Assembly (NCBI RefSeq): GCF_001424835.1
Contig: NZ_LMCQ01000020.1
Location: forward strand, 125,384-189,383
DNA length: 64,000 nucleotides
Origin: Variovorax sp. Root318D1
GTDB lineage: Bacteria; Pseudomonadota; Gammaproteobacteria; Burkholderiales; Burkholderiaceae_C
Reading direction: 5' to 3'
In this document: piece after piece, positions 56,991-64,000 of the stretch
How positions within the stretch are numbered: the stretch's first letter is position 1
Layout: the number at the start of each line of letters is the position of its first letter
Made by a program: the position numbers and the translations under genes
The notes under the pieces: model-generated
Seen by the model: the letters and a program-made list of their open reading frames with translations, nothing else
Databases searched by the model: none
What the model was told of the DNA's origin: nothing

Positions 56991-58283
56991 TTGGCCAACA
57001 GTTCGCATCAACCCCTTGCCGAGCGCCTGCGTCCGAAGACGCTGGGCGAGGTCATTGGCCAGCAGCATCTGCTGGGGCCGGGCATGCCGCTGCGCATCGC
57101 GTTCGAGTCGGGCCAGCCGCATTCGTGCATTCTCTGGGGGCCGCCCGGCACGGGCAAGACGACCATCGCCCGACTGATGGCCGATGCCTTCGATGCGCAG
57201 TTTCTCAGCATCAGCGCCGTGCTCGGCGGCGTGAAGGACATCCGCGAGGCGGTCGAGCGCGCAACGGCCGCGCGGGACGGCCTGGAACAGCGGCGCACCA
57301 TCGTCTTCGTCGATGAAGTGCACCGGTTCAACAAGAGCCAGCAGGATGCGTTCTTGCCGCACGTCGAATCGGGGCTGTTCACCTTCATCGGCGCCACCAC
57401 CGAGAACCCTTCGTTCGAGGTCAACTCGGCCTTGCTTTCGCGCGCGGCGGTGTACGTGCTGCAGCCGCTCACCGAGGCCGACCTGAAGCAGATCGTCGCC
57501 AAGGCGCAGGCCATCCAGGCGGTGCCCGCCATCGAAGACACAGCGATCGACCGGCTCGTGGCCTACGCCGATGGCGACGCACGGCGCCTGCTCAACACGC
57601 TCGAAACGCTGGCCGTCGCGGCCCGTGCCGAGAAGCTCGACAACATCGCAGACGAATGGCTGCTGCGCGTGCTTGGCGAGCGCATGCGGCGCTACGACAA
57701 AGGCGGCGAGCAGTTCTACGACACCATCAGCGCCTTGCACAAATCCGTGCGCGGCAGCGACCCCGACGCCGCGCTCTATTGGTTCGTGCGCATGCTCGAT
57801 GGCGGCGCCGACCCGCGCTACATGGCGCGCCGGCTGGTACGCATGGCGAGCGAAGACATCGGCCTGGCCGATCCGCGCGCGCTCCGGCTGGCGCTCGATG
57901 CGGCCGAGGTCTATGAACGGCTCGGCACGCCAGAGGGCGAACTCGCGCTGGCCGAGTGCGTGGTCTACCTCGCGATAGCCCCCAAGTCGAATGCCGTCTA
58001 CGTCGCCTACAACGCAGTGCGTGCCCTCATCAAGAAGGACAGCACGCGTCCCGTGCCGATGCACCTGCGCAACGCACCGACCAAGCTCATGAAGGACCTC
58101 GACTACGGCAAGGGCTACCGCTATGCGCACGACGAGGAGGGCGGCTTTGCCGCCGGCGAGCGCTACTTGCCGGAAGGTCTGGAGGGGCAGGTCTTCTATC
58201 AGCCCGTCGAACGCGGGCTCGAGATCCGCATCGCGGAAAAGCTGCGCGAGCTCCGTCGGCTCAACGGCCAGCGCGAAGAGTGA
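56991..58283 (+). CDS. rarA: Replication-associated recombination AAA+ ATPase RarA (MgsA)
   Basis: Clamp-loader-like AAA+ ATPase acting at stalled forks. The 430 residues have PLAERLRPKTLGEVIGQQHL at the N-terminus, Walker A GPPGTGKTT (about 47-55), Walker B IVFVDEVHRFNKSQQDAFLP and the sensor segment FIGATTENPSFEVNSALLSR, then the tetramerisation domain. The start is probably the TTG at 56991, with CAGG upstream, because no ATG or GTG precedes the conserved region. It begins 19 bases after lolA. Confidence 0.94.
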   Translation: MANSSHQPLAERLRPKTLGEVIGQQHLLGPGMPLRIAFESGQPHSCILWGPPGTGKTTIARLMADAFDAQFLSISAVLGGVKDIREAVERATAARDGLEQRRTIVFVDEVHRFNKSQQDAFLPHVESGLFTFIGATTENPSFEVNSALLSRAAVYVLQPLTEADLKQIVAKAQAIQAVPAIEDTAIDRLVAYADGDARRLLNTLETLAVAARAEKLDNIADEWLLRVLGERMRRYDKGGEQFYDTISALHKSVRGSDPDAALYWFVRMLDGGADPRYMARRLVRMASEDIGLADPRALRLALDAAEVYERLGTPEGELALAECVVYLAIAPKSNAVYVAYNAVRALIKKDSTRPVPMHLRNAPTKLMKDLDYGKGYRYAHDEEGGFAAGERYLPEGLEGQVFYQPVERGLEIRIAEKLRELRRLNGQREE

Positions 58284-58411
58284 TACGTCTTTTCACAGTG
58301 CGGGCAGGCCCCGCATGACTTCACTCGCATACAGCATGGCGTGAGCGGGTAAACCCCGGTGAAGGCGCACCAAATCGGCGCTGGTGGGTGCTTACAATCC
58401 CGGCCACAAAT

Positions 58412-58441
58412 CAGCCAGCGGCACATGCTGGCTGGTTTTTT
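58412..58441 (+). terminator. Hairpin terminator in the rarA-livH gap
   Basis: CAGCCAGC (58412-58419) pairs with GCTGGCTG (58427-58434) across GGCACAT, followed by GTTTTTT. It lies 129 bases after rarA and 80 before livH. A TACAAT box at 58393-58398 directly upstream means it could also be a promoter-proximal attenuator of the liv operon. The remaining 80 bases hold GGTGCC/GGCACC (58467-58491), a second possible hairpin. Confidence 0.75.
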
Positions 58442-58521
58442 GCTTATCAAGCCAAGGTGCCCAACCGGTGCCACGGTGGGTGAACGGCACCCCGCAACGG
58501 TGCAACAAATAGGAACGCGTT

Positions 58522-59451
58522 ATGGAAATATTGCTGCAGCAGATCATCAACGGTCTGGTTCTCGGCAGCATGTATGCCTTGATAGCCTTGGGTTACACCA
58601 TGGTGTACGGCATCATCAACCTGATCAACTTTGCGCACGGCGAAGTGCTGATGGTGGGGGCGCTCACAAGCTGGACCATCATCGGCCTCATGAAGGAATC
58701 GATGCCCGGCACGCCCGGCTGGTTGATCCTCATCATCGCGTTGATCATTGCCTGCGTGGTGGCCGCCACGCTCAACTTCGTGATTGAGAAGGTCGCCTAC
58801 CGGCCGCTTCGCAACAGCCCCAAGCTTGCGCCGCTCATCACCGCCATCGGCATGTCCATCCTGCTGCAGACGCTGGCTATGATCATCTGGAAGCCGACCA
58901 ACAAGGCCTATCCCAACCTGCTGTCGACCACGCCCATCGAAGTGGGTGGCGCAGTGATCTCGCCCACGCAGGTCATGATCCTGAGCGTCACGGCGTTTTC
59001 CCTCGTGGTGCTGATGTGGCTGGTCAACTACACCAAGCTCGGCCGCGCCATGCGTGCCACCGCCGAGAACCCGCGCGTCGCGGCGCTCATGGGCATCCGG
59101 CCTGACATGGTCATTTCGGCCACCTTCATCATCGGTGCCGTGCTTGCGGCCATCGCTGGCGTCATGTATGCCTCCAACTACGGCATCGCGCAGCATGCCA
59201 TGGGCTTCCTTCCCGGCCTCAAGGCCTTCACCGCGGCTGTGTTCGGCGGCATCGGCAACCTGGCCGGCGCCGTGGTTGGCGGCATCCTGCTTGGGCTGAT
59301 CGAAGCCATCGGCTCCGGCTACATCGGTTCGCTGACCGGCGGCGTGCTGGGCAGCAACTACAGCGACATCTTCGCGTTCATCGTGTTGATCGTCATGCTC
59401 ACGCTGCGGCCCTCGGGCCTGCTCGGCGAGCGCGTGGCGGATCGGGCCTGA
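58522..59451 (+). CDS. livH: Branched-chain amino acid ABC transporter permease LivH
   Basis: Inner-membrane permease of 309 residues, about eight helices, beginning MEILLQQIINGLVLGSMYAL and containing GYTMVYGIINLINFAHGEVL and the coupling region RAMRATAENPRVAALMGIRP. First gene of livHMGF on the plus strand; livM follows after 13 bases. Substrates of this family include Leu/Ile/Val, other amino acids, amides and aromatic acids. No binding protein gene is attached. Confidence 0.94.
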   Translation: MEILLQQIINGLVLGSMYALIALGYTMVYGIINLINFAHGEVLMVGALTSWTIIGLMKESMPGTPGWLILIIALIIACVVAATLNFVIEKVAYRPLRNSPKLAPLITAIGMSILLQTLAMIIWKPTNKAYPNLLSTTPIEVGGAVISPTQVMILSVTAFSLVVLMWLVNYTKLGRAMRATAENPRVAALMGIRPDMVISATFIIGAVLAAIAGVMYASNYGIAQHAMGFLPGLKAFTAAVFGGIGNLAGAVVGGILLGLIEAIGSGYIGSLTGGVLGSNYSDIFAFIVLIVMLTLRPSGLLGERVADRA

Positions 59452-59464
59452 GGAGCAGAACACC

Positions 59465-60661
59465 ATGAAGAACAGCAAGAACCTCGCTCTCTACGTTCTC
59501 GGCGTTGTCGCCGTGCTCGCCCTGCCCATCTTCCTGCAGAGCCAGGGCAACGCCTGGGTGCGCATCGCCGACATTGCATTGCTCTACGTGATGCTCTCGC
59601 TCGGCCTGAACATCGTCGTCGGCTACGCCGGCCTGCTCGACCTGGGCTATGTCGCCTTCTTTGCCGTGGGGGCCTACCTCTACGCGCTGATGGGCTCGTC
59701 CCACCTGTCCGACACATTCCCGTGGTTCAAGGCCATGTTCCCGAACGGGCTGCACACCTCGCTGCTCATCGTGGTGCCGCTGGCGTTGGTGGTGGCGGGC
59801 GTGCTGGGCGTGATGCTCGGGGCGCCCACGCTCAAGCTGCGCGGGGACTACCTGGCCATCGTGACGCTCGGCTTCGGCGAAATCATCCGGGTGTTTCTGA
59901 ACAACCTCGACCAGCCGATCAACATCACCAACGGGCCGAAGGGCATCACCGCCATCGATTCCGTCAAGTTCTGGGGACTCGACCTCGGCAAGGCATGGAA
60001 GTTCGACGGCTTCACGATCTCATCGGTCACGCTCTACTACTACCTGTTCCTTGCGCTGGTGGTCGCCACCATCATCATTTCGCACCGCCTGCAGATGTCC
60101 CGCATCGGCCGCGCCTGGATGGCCATCCGCGAGGATGAAATCGCCGCCAAGGCCATGGGCATCAACACCCGCAACATGAAGCTTCTGGCCTTTGGCATGG
60201 GCGCCAGTTTCGGCGGCGTGTCGGGCGCCATGTTCGCGGCCTTCCAAGGCTTCGTATCGCCGGAGTCGTTCAGCCTCATGGAGTCGGTGATGATCGTCGC
60301 CATGGTGGTCCTGGGCGGCATCGGCCATCTGCCGGGCGTGATTCTCGGCGCCGTGCTGCTGGCGGCACTGCCGGAAGTGCTGCGCTATGTCGCCGGCCCG
60401 CTGCAGGCCCTGACCGATGGCCGCCTTGACGCGTCCATCCTGCGCCAGCTCTTCATCGCACTGGCCATGATCGTCATCATGCTGGTGCGTCCGCGCGGCC
60501 TCTGGCCTTCGCCCGAGCATGGCAAGACCTTGCAGCGGAAGGGGGCCGCCCCCGGCGCGCCGGTCGCGCCGGGTTCGCTCCAGACCCAAGCACCGGGCAT
60601 CGAAACGCCTGCGGACGAACTGCCCGGTGCAGCCTCGCGTCCCATGTCGATCAATCCGTGA
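59465..60661 (+). CDS. livM: Branched-chain amino acid ABC transporter permease LivM
   Basis: Inner-membrane permease of 398 residues; conserved segments SLGLNIVVGYAGLLDLGYVA, GAPTLKLRGDYLAIVTLGFG and RAWMAIREDEIAAKAMGINT (coupling loop). About 45 proline/alanine-rich residues follow the last helix (from LWPSPEHGK to SMSINP-like end), longer than usual and probably a disordered cytosolic tail. livG begins 19 bases after the stop. Confidence 0.94.
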   Translation: MKNSKNLALYVLGVVAVLALPIFLQSQGNAWVRIADIALLYVMLSLGLNIVVGYAGLLDLGYVAFFAVGAYLYALMGSSHLSDTFPWFKAMFPNGLHTSLLIVVPLALVVAGVLGVMLGAPTLKLRGDYLAIVTLGFGEIIRVFLNNLDQPINITNGPKGITAIDSVKFWGLDLGKAWKFDGFTISSVTLYYYLFLALVVATIIISHRLQMSRIGRAWMAIREDEIAAKAMGINTRNMKLLAFGMGASFGGVSGAMFAAFQGFVSPESFSLMESVMIVAMVVLGGIGHLPGVILGAVLLAALPEVLRYVAGPLQALTDGRLDASILRQLFIALAMIVIMLVRPRGLWPSPEHGKTLQRKGAAPGAPVAPGSLQTQAPGIETPADELPGAASRPMSINP

Positions 60662-60680
60662 GCCGAAGGAAAAAATCAAC

Positions 60681-61454
60681 ATGACGACAGACACCATCCT
60701 CGAAGTCCGCGGAATTTCCAAGCGCTTCGGCGGCCTGCAAGCCCTTTCCGACGTCGGCATCACCATCAAACGCGGCCAGGTCTACGGCCTCATCGGCCCC
60801 AACGGTGCCGGCAAGACAACCTTCTTCAACGTGATCACCGGGCTCTACACGCCCGACAGCGGCAGTTTCGAGCTCGCCGGCAAGCCCTATCAGCCGACGG
60901 CCGTGCATGAAGTGGCCAAGGCCGGCATCGCGCGCACCTTCCAGAACATCCGATTGTTCTCCGAGATGACGGCGCTCGAGAACGTCATGGTCGGGCGCCA
61001 CATCCGCACCCATTCGGGCGTGTTTGGCGCCATGCTGCGCACCGGCTCGTTCAAGGCCGAGGAAAAGGCCATTGCCGAGCGCTCGCAGGAACTGCTTGAC
61101 TACGTGGGCATCGGCAAGTTTGCCGACTACAAGGCGCGCACGCTCTCCTACGGCGACCAGCGCCGGCTCGAAATTGCGCGCGCACTGGCCACCGACCCGC
61201 AGCTCATCGCGCTCGACGAGCCCGCCGCCGGCATGAACACGACCGAGAAGGTGCTGCTGCGCGAGCTGATCGATCGCATCCGCAAGGACGACCGCACCAT
61301 TCTCATCATCGAACACGACGTCAAGCTCATCATGGGCCTGTGCGATCGCGTCACTGTGCTCGACTACGGCAAGCAGATTGCCGAAGGCACACCGTACGAC
61401 GTGCAGAAGAACGAGAAGGTGATCGAGGCCTACCTCGGCACCGGAGGACACTGA
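60681..61454 (+). CDS. livG: Branched-chain amino acid ABC transporter ATP-binding protein LivG
   Basis: Nucleotide-binding subunit of 257 residues with Walker A GPNGAGKTTF, signature LSYGDQRRLEIARAL, Walker B LIALDEPAAGMN and the LivG-type insertion RTFQNIRLFSEMTALENVMV. The ATG at 60681 (MTTDTILEVRGISKRFG) follows GAAGGAAAAA; the frame upstream overlaps livM. livF starts one base after its stop. Confidence 0.95.
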   Translation: MTTDTILEVRGISKRFGGLQALSDVGITIKRGQVYGLIGPNGAGKTTFFNVITGLYTPDSGSFELAGKPYQPTAVHEVAKAGIARTFQNIRLFSEMTALENVMVGRHIRTHSGVFGAMLRTGSFKAEEKAIAERSQELLDYVGIGKFADYKARTLSYGDQRRLEIARALATDPQLIALDEPAAGMNTTEKVLLRELIDRIRKDDRTILIIEHDVKLIMGLCDRVTVLDYGKQIAEGTPYDVQKNEKVIEAYLGTGGH

Positions 61455-61455
61455 A

Positions 61456-62256
61456 ATGACCACGACGACGATGACGAGCGCAGAAGAAACAACGACAGCA
61501 ACGGCAACTGCAACCCCTCCGAAGACCGCGGCCACTGCCACCGGCAAGACGCTGCTCAAGGTCAGCGGACTGAAGGTCGGCTACGGCGGCATCCAGGCCG
61601 TCAAAGGCGTGGACTTCGAGGTTCACGAAGGCGAACTGGTGTCGCTCATCGGCTCCAACGGCGCCGGCAAGACCACCACCATGAAGGCCATCACCGGTAC
61701 GCTGCCGGCCGGCGCGGGAACCATCGAATTCCTGGGCCGCAACATCAAGGGCCGCGGTGCGTGGGACCTGGTGGGCGAGGGCCTCGTGATGGTGCCCGAA
61801 GGGCGCGGCGTGTTCACGCGCATGACCATCACCGAGAACCTGCAGATCGGCGCCTACATCCGAACGGACAAGGCAGAGATCGCGAGCGACATGGAGCGCG
61901 TGTTTGTGACCTTCCCGCGCCTGCGCGAGCGCAAGGACCAGCTCGCGGGCACCATGTCGGGCGGCGAACAGCAGATGCTGGCCATGGGCCGCGCGCTCAT
62001 GGCGCGTCCCAAGGTGCTGCTGCTCGACGAACCCACCATGGGCCTGTCGCCCATCATGTGCGACAAGATCTTCGAGGTGGTGCAGACCGTGGCCGCGCAG
62101 GGCGTGACCATTCTGCTGGTGGAGCAGAACGCCAACCGCGCGCTGCAGCTGGCCGACCGTGGCTACGTGATGGAGTCCGGGCTCATCACGATGAACGGCG
62201 ATGCCAAGGAACTGCTGCGCGACCCGCGCGTGCGGGCCGCCTACCTGGGCGAGTAG
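61456..62256 (+). CDS. livF: Branched-chain amino acid ABC transporter ATP-binding protein LivF
   Basis: Nucleotide-binding subunit of 266 residues with Walker A GSNGAGKTTT, signature MSGGEQQMLAMGRALMARPK and Walker B LLLDEPTMGLSP. The catalytic fold starts near residue 33 (LLKVSGLKVGYGG); before it lies a threonine/alanine-rich tail (MTTTTMTSAEETTTATATAT) absent from ordinary LivF of about 237 residues. The ATG follows GGAGGA at 8 bases and no other start fits, so the tail is probably made. Last gene of livHMGF, 16 bases from the convergent Bug gene. Confidence 0.94.
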   Translation: MTTTTMTSAEETTTATATATPPKTAATATGKTLLKVSGLKVGYGGIQAVKGVDFEVHEGELVSLIGSNGAGKTTTMKAITGTLPAGAGTIEFLGRNIKGRGAWDLVGEGLVMVPEGRGVFTRMTITENLQIGAYIRTDKAEIASDMERVFVTFPRLRERKDQLAGTMSGGEQQMLAMGRALMARPKVLLLDEPTMGLSPIMCDKIFEVVQTVAAQGVTILLVEQNANRALQLADRGYVMESGLITMNGDAKELLRDPRVRAAYLGE

Positions 62257-62272
62257 CCGGCGAGGGCCGGGG

Positions 62273-63253
62273 TCAGTCGACCCTGGCGCCGGTCGCCTTC
62301 ACGACGGCTTCGTACTTGGAGAGCTCGCTCTTCATGAACGCGCCGAACTGCTCGGGCGAACTGGCCACGGGCTCGGCGAGCAGCGTGGCAAAACGGGTCT
62401 TCGTTTCCGGTGCATTCAGCGCCGCCACGAAGGCTTGGTTGAGCTTCACGACCACGTCGTGCGGCGTGCCGGCCGGTGCCACCAGCCCCCACCAGGTGTC
62501 GATCGAAAAGCCCTTGAGCGTGTCGGCCACGGGCGGCACGTCCGGCATGGCGCTGCTGCGCTGCAAGGTTGTGACGGCAATGGCCTTGAGCTTGCCCGAG
62601 CGGATGTTCGGCGCCGCCGTGGCCAGGTTGTCGAAGTTGAAATCGACCTGCCCCGAGAGCAGCGCCAGTTGCGCCGGATTACCGCCGTTGTACGGAATAT
62701 GCAGCGCGAAGATGCCGGCCTGCTTCTTGAACAGTTCGCCCGCCAGATGCCCGGCGCTGCCGTTGCCGCCGCTGCCGTAGTTGAGCTTGGCCGGGTTGGC
62801 CTTGGCGTAGCGGACCAGGTCGGCCAGGGTGTTGATTTTCAGGCGCTGCGCCGTCTCGGCATTCATCACCAGCACGTTCGGCACGCGCACCATCTGCGTG
62901 ATGGGTGCGAAGTCGGTCGCGGCGTTGAACGGCATCTTGCTGTAGAGCCACGGATTCACCGCATGGGTGGCGGTGGCCGCAATGCCGATGGTGAGGCCGT
63001 CGGGCGCGGCCTTGGCGACGATGTCCGCGCCGATGTTGCCGCCCGCACCGGGCTTGTTGTCGATGATGACCGTGCCCAGCGTGTCCTTCACGCGTTCGGC
63101 CAGCATGCGGGCCGTGACGTCGATCGGACCGCCCGCAGCGTAGGGCACCACCAGGCGGATCGGGCGCTGTTGCTGCTGCTGGGCCACCGCCTGGCCGGTG
63201 GCAATCAGCGTGGCACTGGCCAGCAGTGCGAGGAGAAAGTGTCTCGTTTTCAT
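62273..63253 (-). CDS. Bug/TctC-family tripartite transporter substrate-binding protein
   Basis: Periplasmic solute-binding protein of 326 residues. Signal peptide MKTRHFLLALLASATLIATG ends after QAVAQ; it is followed by RPIRLVVPYAAGGPIDVTAR, DTLGTVIIDNKPGAGGNIGA and LNYGSGGNGSAGHLAGELFK, the Bug signature regions. It is not close to the Bug protein at 20511. It lies 40 bases downstream of the reductase gene on the same strand, so it may be co-transcribed with it; ligand unknown. Confidence 0.9.
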   Translation of the reverse strand: MKTRHFLLALLASATLIATGQAVAQQQQQRPIRLVVPYAAGGPIDVTARMLAERVKDTLGTVIIDNKPGAGGNIGADIVAKAAPDGLTIGIAATATHAVNPWLYSKMPFNAATDFAPITQMVRVPNVLVMNAETAQRLKINTLADLVRYAKANPAKLNYGSGGNGSAGHLAGELFKKQAGIFALHIPYNGGNPAQLALLSGQVDFNFDNLATAAPNIRSGKLKAIAVTTLQRSSAMPDVPPVADTLKGFSIDTWWGLVAPAGTPHDVVVKLNQAFVAALNAPETKTRFATLLAEPVASSPEQFGAFMKSELSKYEAVVKATGARVD

Positions 63254-63293
63254 TTTTTGTTCCGTGTCGTCTTGCGGGGATCAAGATCGGAGA

Positions 63294-64000
63294 TCAGGGC
63301 AGCGCCTTGTCCGCCTCGGTGGTGAACGCGTCGGCAAAGAACTCGTCTTGGGGCAGGCCCGCCAGCGTCACGTAGTCGTGCTTGGCCGAGTCGACCACGA
63401 TCGGCGCACCGCAGGCGTAGACCTGGTGGCCCGAAAGGTCGGCAAAGTCTTCCAGCACCGCGCGGTGCACGAAGCCCGTGCGGCCGGTCCAGTTGTCTTC
63501 GGGCGTGGCGTTGGAAACGACCGGCACGTAGCGCAGGTTCGGCATTTCCTTCAGCTGCTCGCGCACCCAGCCGTCCATGTAGAGGTCTTCAGGCCGGCGG
63601 CCGCCCCAGTAGAGCGCGGCGGGCCGGTCGATGCGCTTGAACTTCATGTGCTCGAGCAAGGCCTTGATCGGCGCAAAGCCGGTGCCAGAGGCCAGGAGGA
63701 TCATCGGCTTGTCGGAGTCCTCGCGCAGGAAGAAGCTGCCGTAGGGGCCCTCGATGCGAAGGATTTCCTTCTCTTTCATCACGCCGAACACGTGGTCGGT
63801 GAACTTGCCACCGGGCAGGTGCCGCAGGTGCAATTCGATGCCCGTGCCCGGCTCGCTCAGCGTGTGCGGCGCATTGGCCATCGAATAGCTGCGGCGCGCG
63901 CCGTCGCGCAGGATGAATTCCACATACTGGCCCGCATGAAACTGCAGCGGCTCGCCGGCCGGCAATTGCAGGCGCAGCTTCATCACGTCATGCGACAGCC
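63294..64000 (-). CDS. NAD(P)H-flavin/iron-sulfur oxidoreductase (CDP-6-deoxy-delta-3,4-glucoseen reductase-like), N-terminus beyond window
   Basis: Ferredoxin-reductase-type flavoprotein cut by the right edge; the frame stays open through 64000, so the ATG at 63986 is internal. The 235 residues seen carry the FAD motif RRSYSMANAP (RxYSxA), the nucleotide loop LLASGTGFAPIKALLEH and YWGGRRPEDLYMDG. Homologues have about 100 more residues at the N-terminus, usually a 2Fe-2S ferredoxin domain. Such proteins in Burkholderiales carry the glucoseen reductase name, but electron transfer to another enzyme is equally possible. Confidence 0.85.
   Translation of the reverse strand, partial: LSHDVMKLRLQLPAGEPLQFHAGQYVEFILRDGARRSYSMANAPHTLSEPGTGIELHLRHLPGGKFTDHVFGVMKEKEILRIEGPYGSFFLREDSDKPMILLASGTGFAPIKALLEHMKFKRIDRPAALYWGGRRPEDLYMDGWVREQLKEMPNLRYVPVVSNATPEDNWTGRTGFVHRAVLEDFADLSGHQVYACGAPIVVDSAKHDYVTLAGLPQDEFFADAFTTEADKALP

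Noticed and set aside
58284..58521. Possible tRNA or riboswitch in the rarA-livH gap
   Set aside because: I looked for a cloverleaf and TPsiC-like arm and for known riboswitch cores and found only hairpins and a terminator.
1..64000. CRISPR array, prophage, integrase or insertion sequence
   Set aside because: No regularly spaced repeat with unique spacers and no transposase, integrase or phage structural motif was seen on either strand.

Overview
The window looks like a chromosomal segment of a high-GC betaproteobacterium of the Comamonadaceae, most likely Variovorax or a close relative. This is an inference from the uniformly GC-rich coding sequence, the many Bug/tripartite-tricarboxylate and Liv-type transporters, and conserved Burkholderiales gene orders (ribF-ileS-lspA, trxB beside rpmB-rpmG, ftsK-lolA-rarA). 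I found no rRNA, tRNA, CRISPR array, prophage or transposase gene. About 64 genes fill the window and only one gap exceeds 300 bases.

Region by region: 1-8560 is a phenylacetate degradation locus. On the minus strand run paaG-paaI-paaK-paaA-B-C-D-E followed by a Liv-type binding protein cut by the left edge; divergent from it are paaY and the TetR repressor paaR, with a PaaR-like operator and a sigma-70 promoter between the two units. 8544-12641 holds a MoxR / DUF58 / von Willebrand A set preceded by a membrane-anchored trypsin-like protease. 12733-17299 carries tatD, a lysine/threonine-rich exported protein, a deoxyinosine glycosylase, a spermidine-synthase-fold protein and an isolated GspE/PulE ATPase. 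17418-26941 is transport and metabolism: tctB-tctA, then a LysR regulator divergent from a Bug binding protein, a gamma-glutamyltransferase, a DMT exporter and an SDR, followed by another DMT exporter and a quinone oxidoreductase. 27066-30101 has an orphan receiver-domain protein, a Na/Pi symporter with a PhoU-like tail and a GpdQ-like phosphodiesterase.

29244-35168 reads as one LacI-controlled unit (lacI-type regulator, binding protein, two permeases, ATPase, phosphodiesterase) and is my best candidate for an undescribed system: uptake and hydrolysis of an organic phosphodiester. A roughly 260-base foldback element sits between the binding-protein and permease genes. 35341-39861 is lspA-ileS-ribF. 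40029-45144 has an HNH endonuclease, then an enoyl-CoA hydratase, a lipoprotein hydrolase and two acyl-CoA dehydrogenases, with two perfect palindromes upstream of the first dehydrogenase. 45309-51064 contains purN, an I78 inhibitor lipoprotein, a DUF1653 protein, an M48 protease, an RsmB-type methyltransferase and a fatty-acid desaturase. 51271-58283 is housekeeping: rpmG, rpmB, trxB, a Crp/Fnr regulator, ftsK, lolA and rarA. 58522-62256 is livHMGF without a local binding protein, and the window ends with a Bug binding protein and an iron-sulfur flavoprotein reductase cut by the right edge.

Small repeats recur in intergenic DNA: a 35-base REP-like unit (an inverted pair at 3007-3118 inside the paa operon and a single copy at 35265-35299), a different inverted pair at 38726-38798 between ribF and ileS, and the long foldback at 32828-33089.
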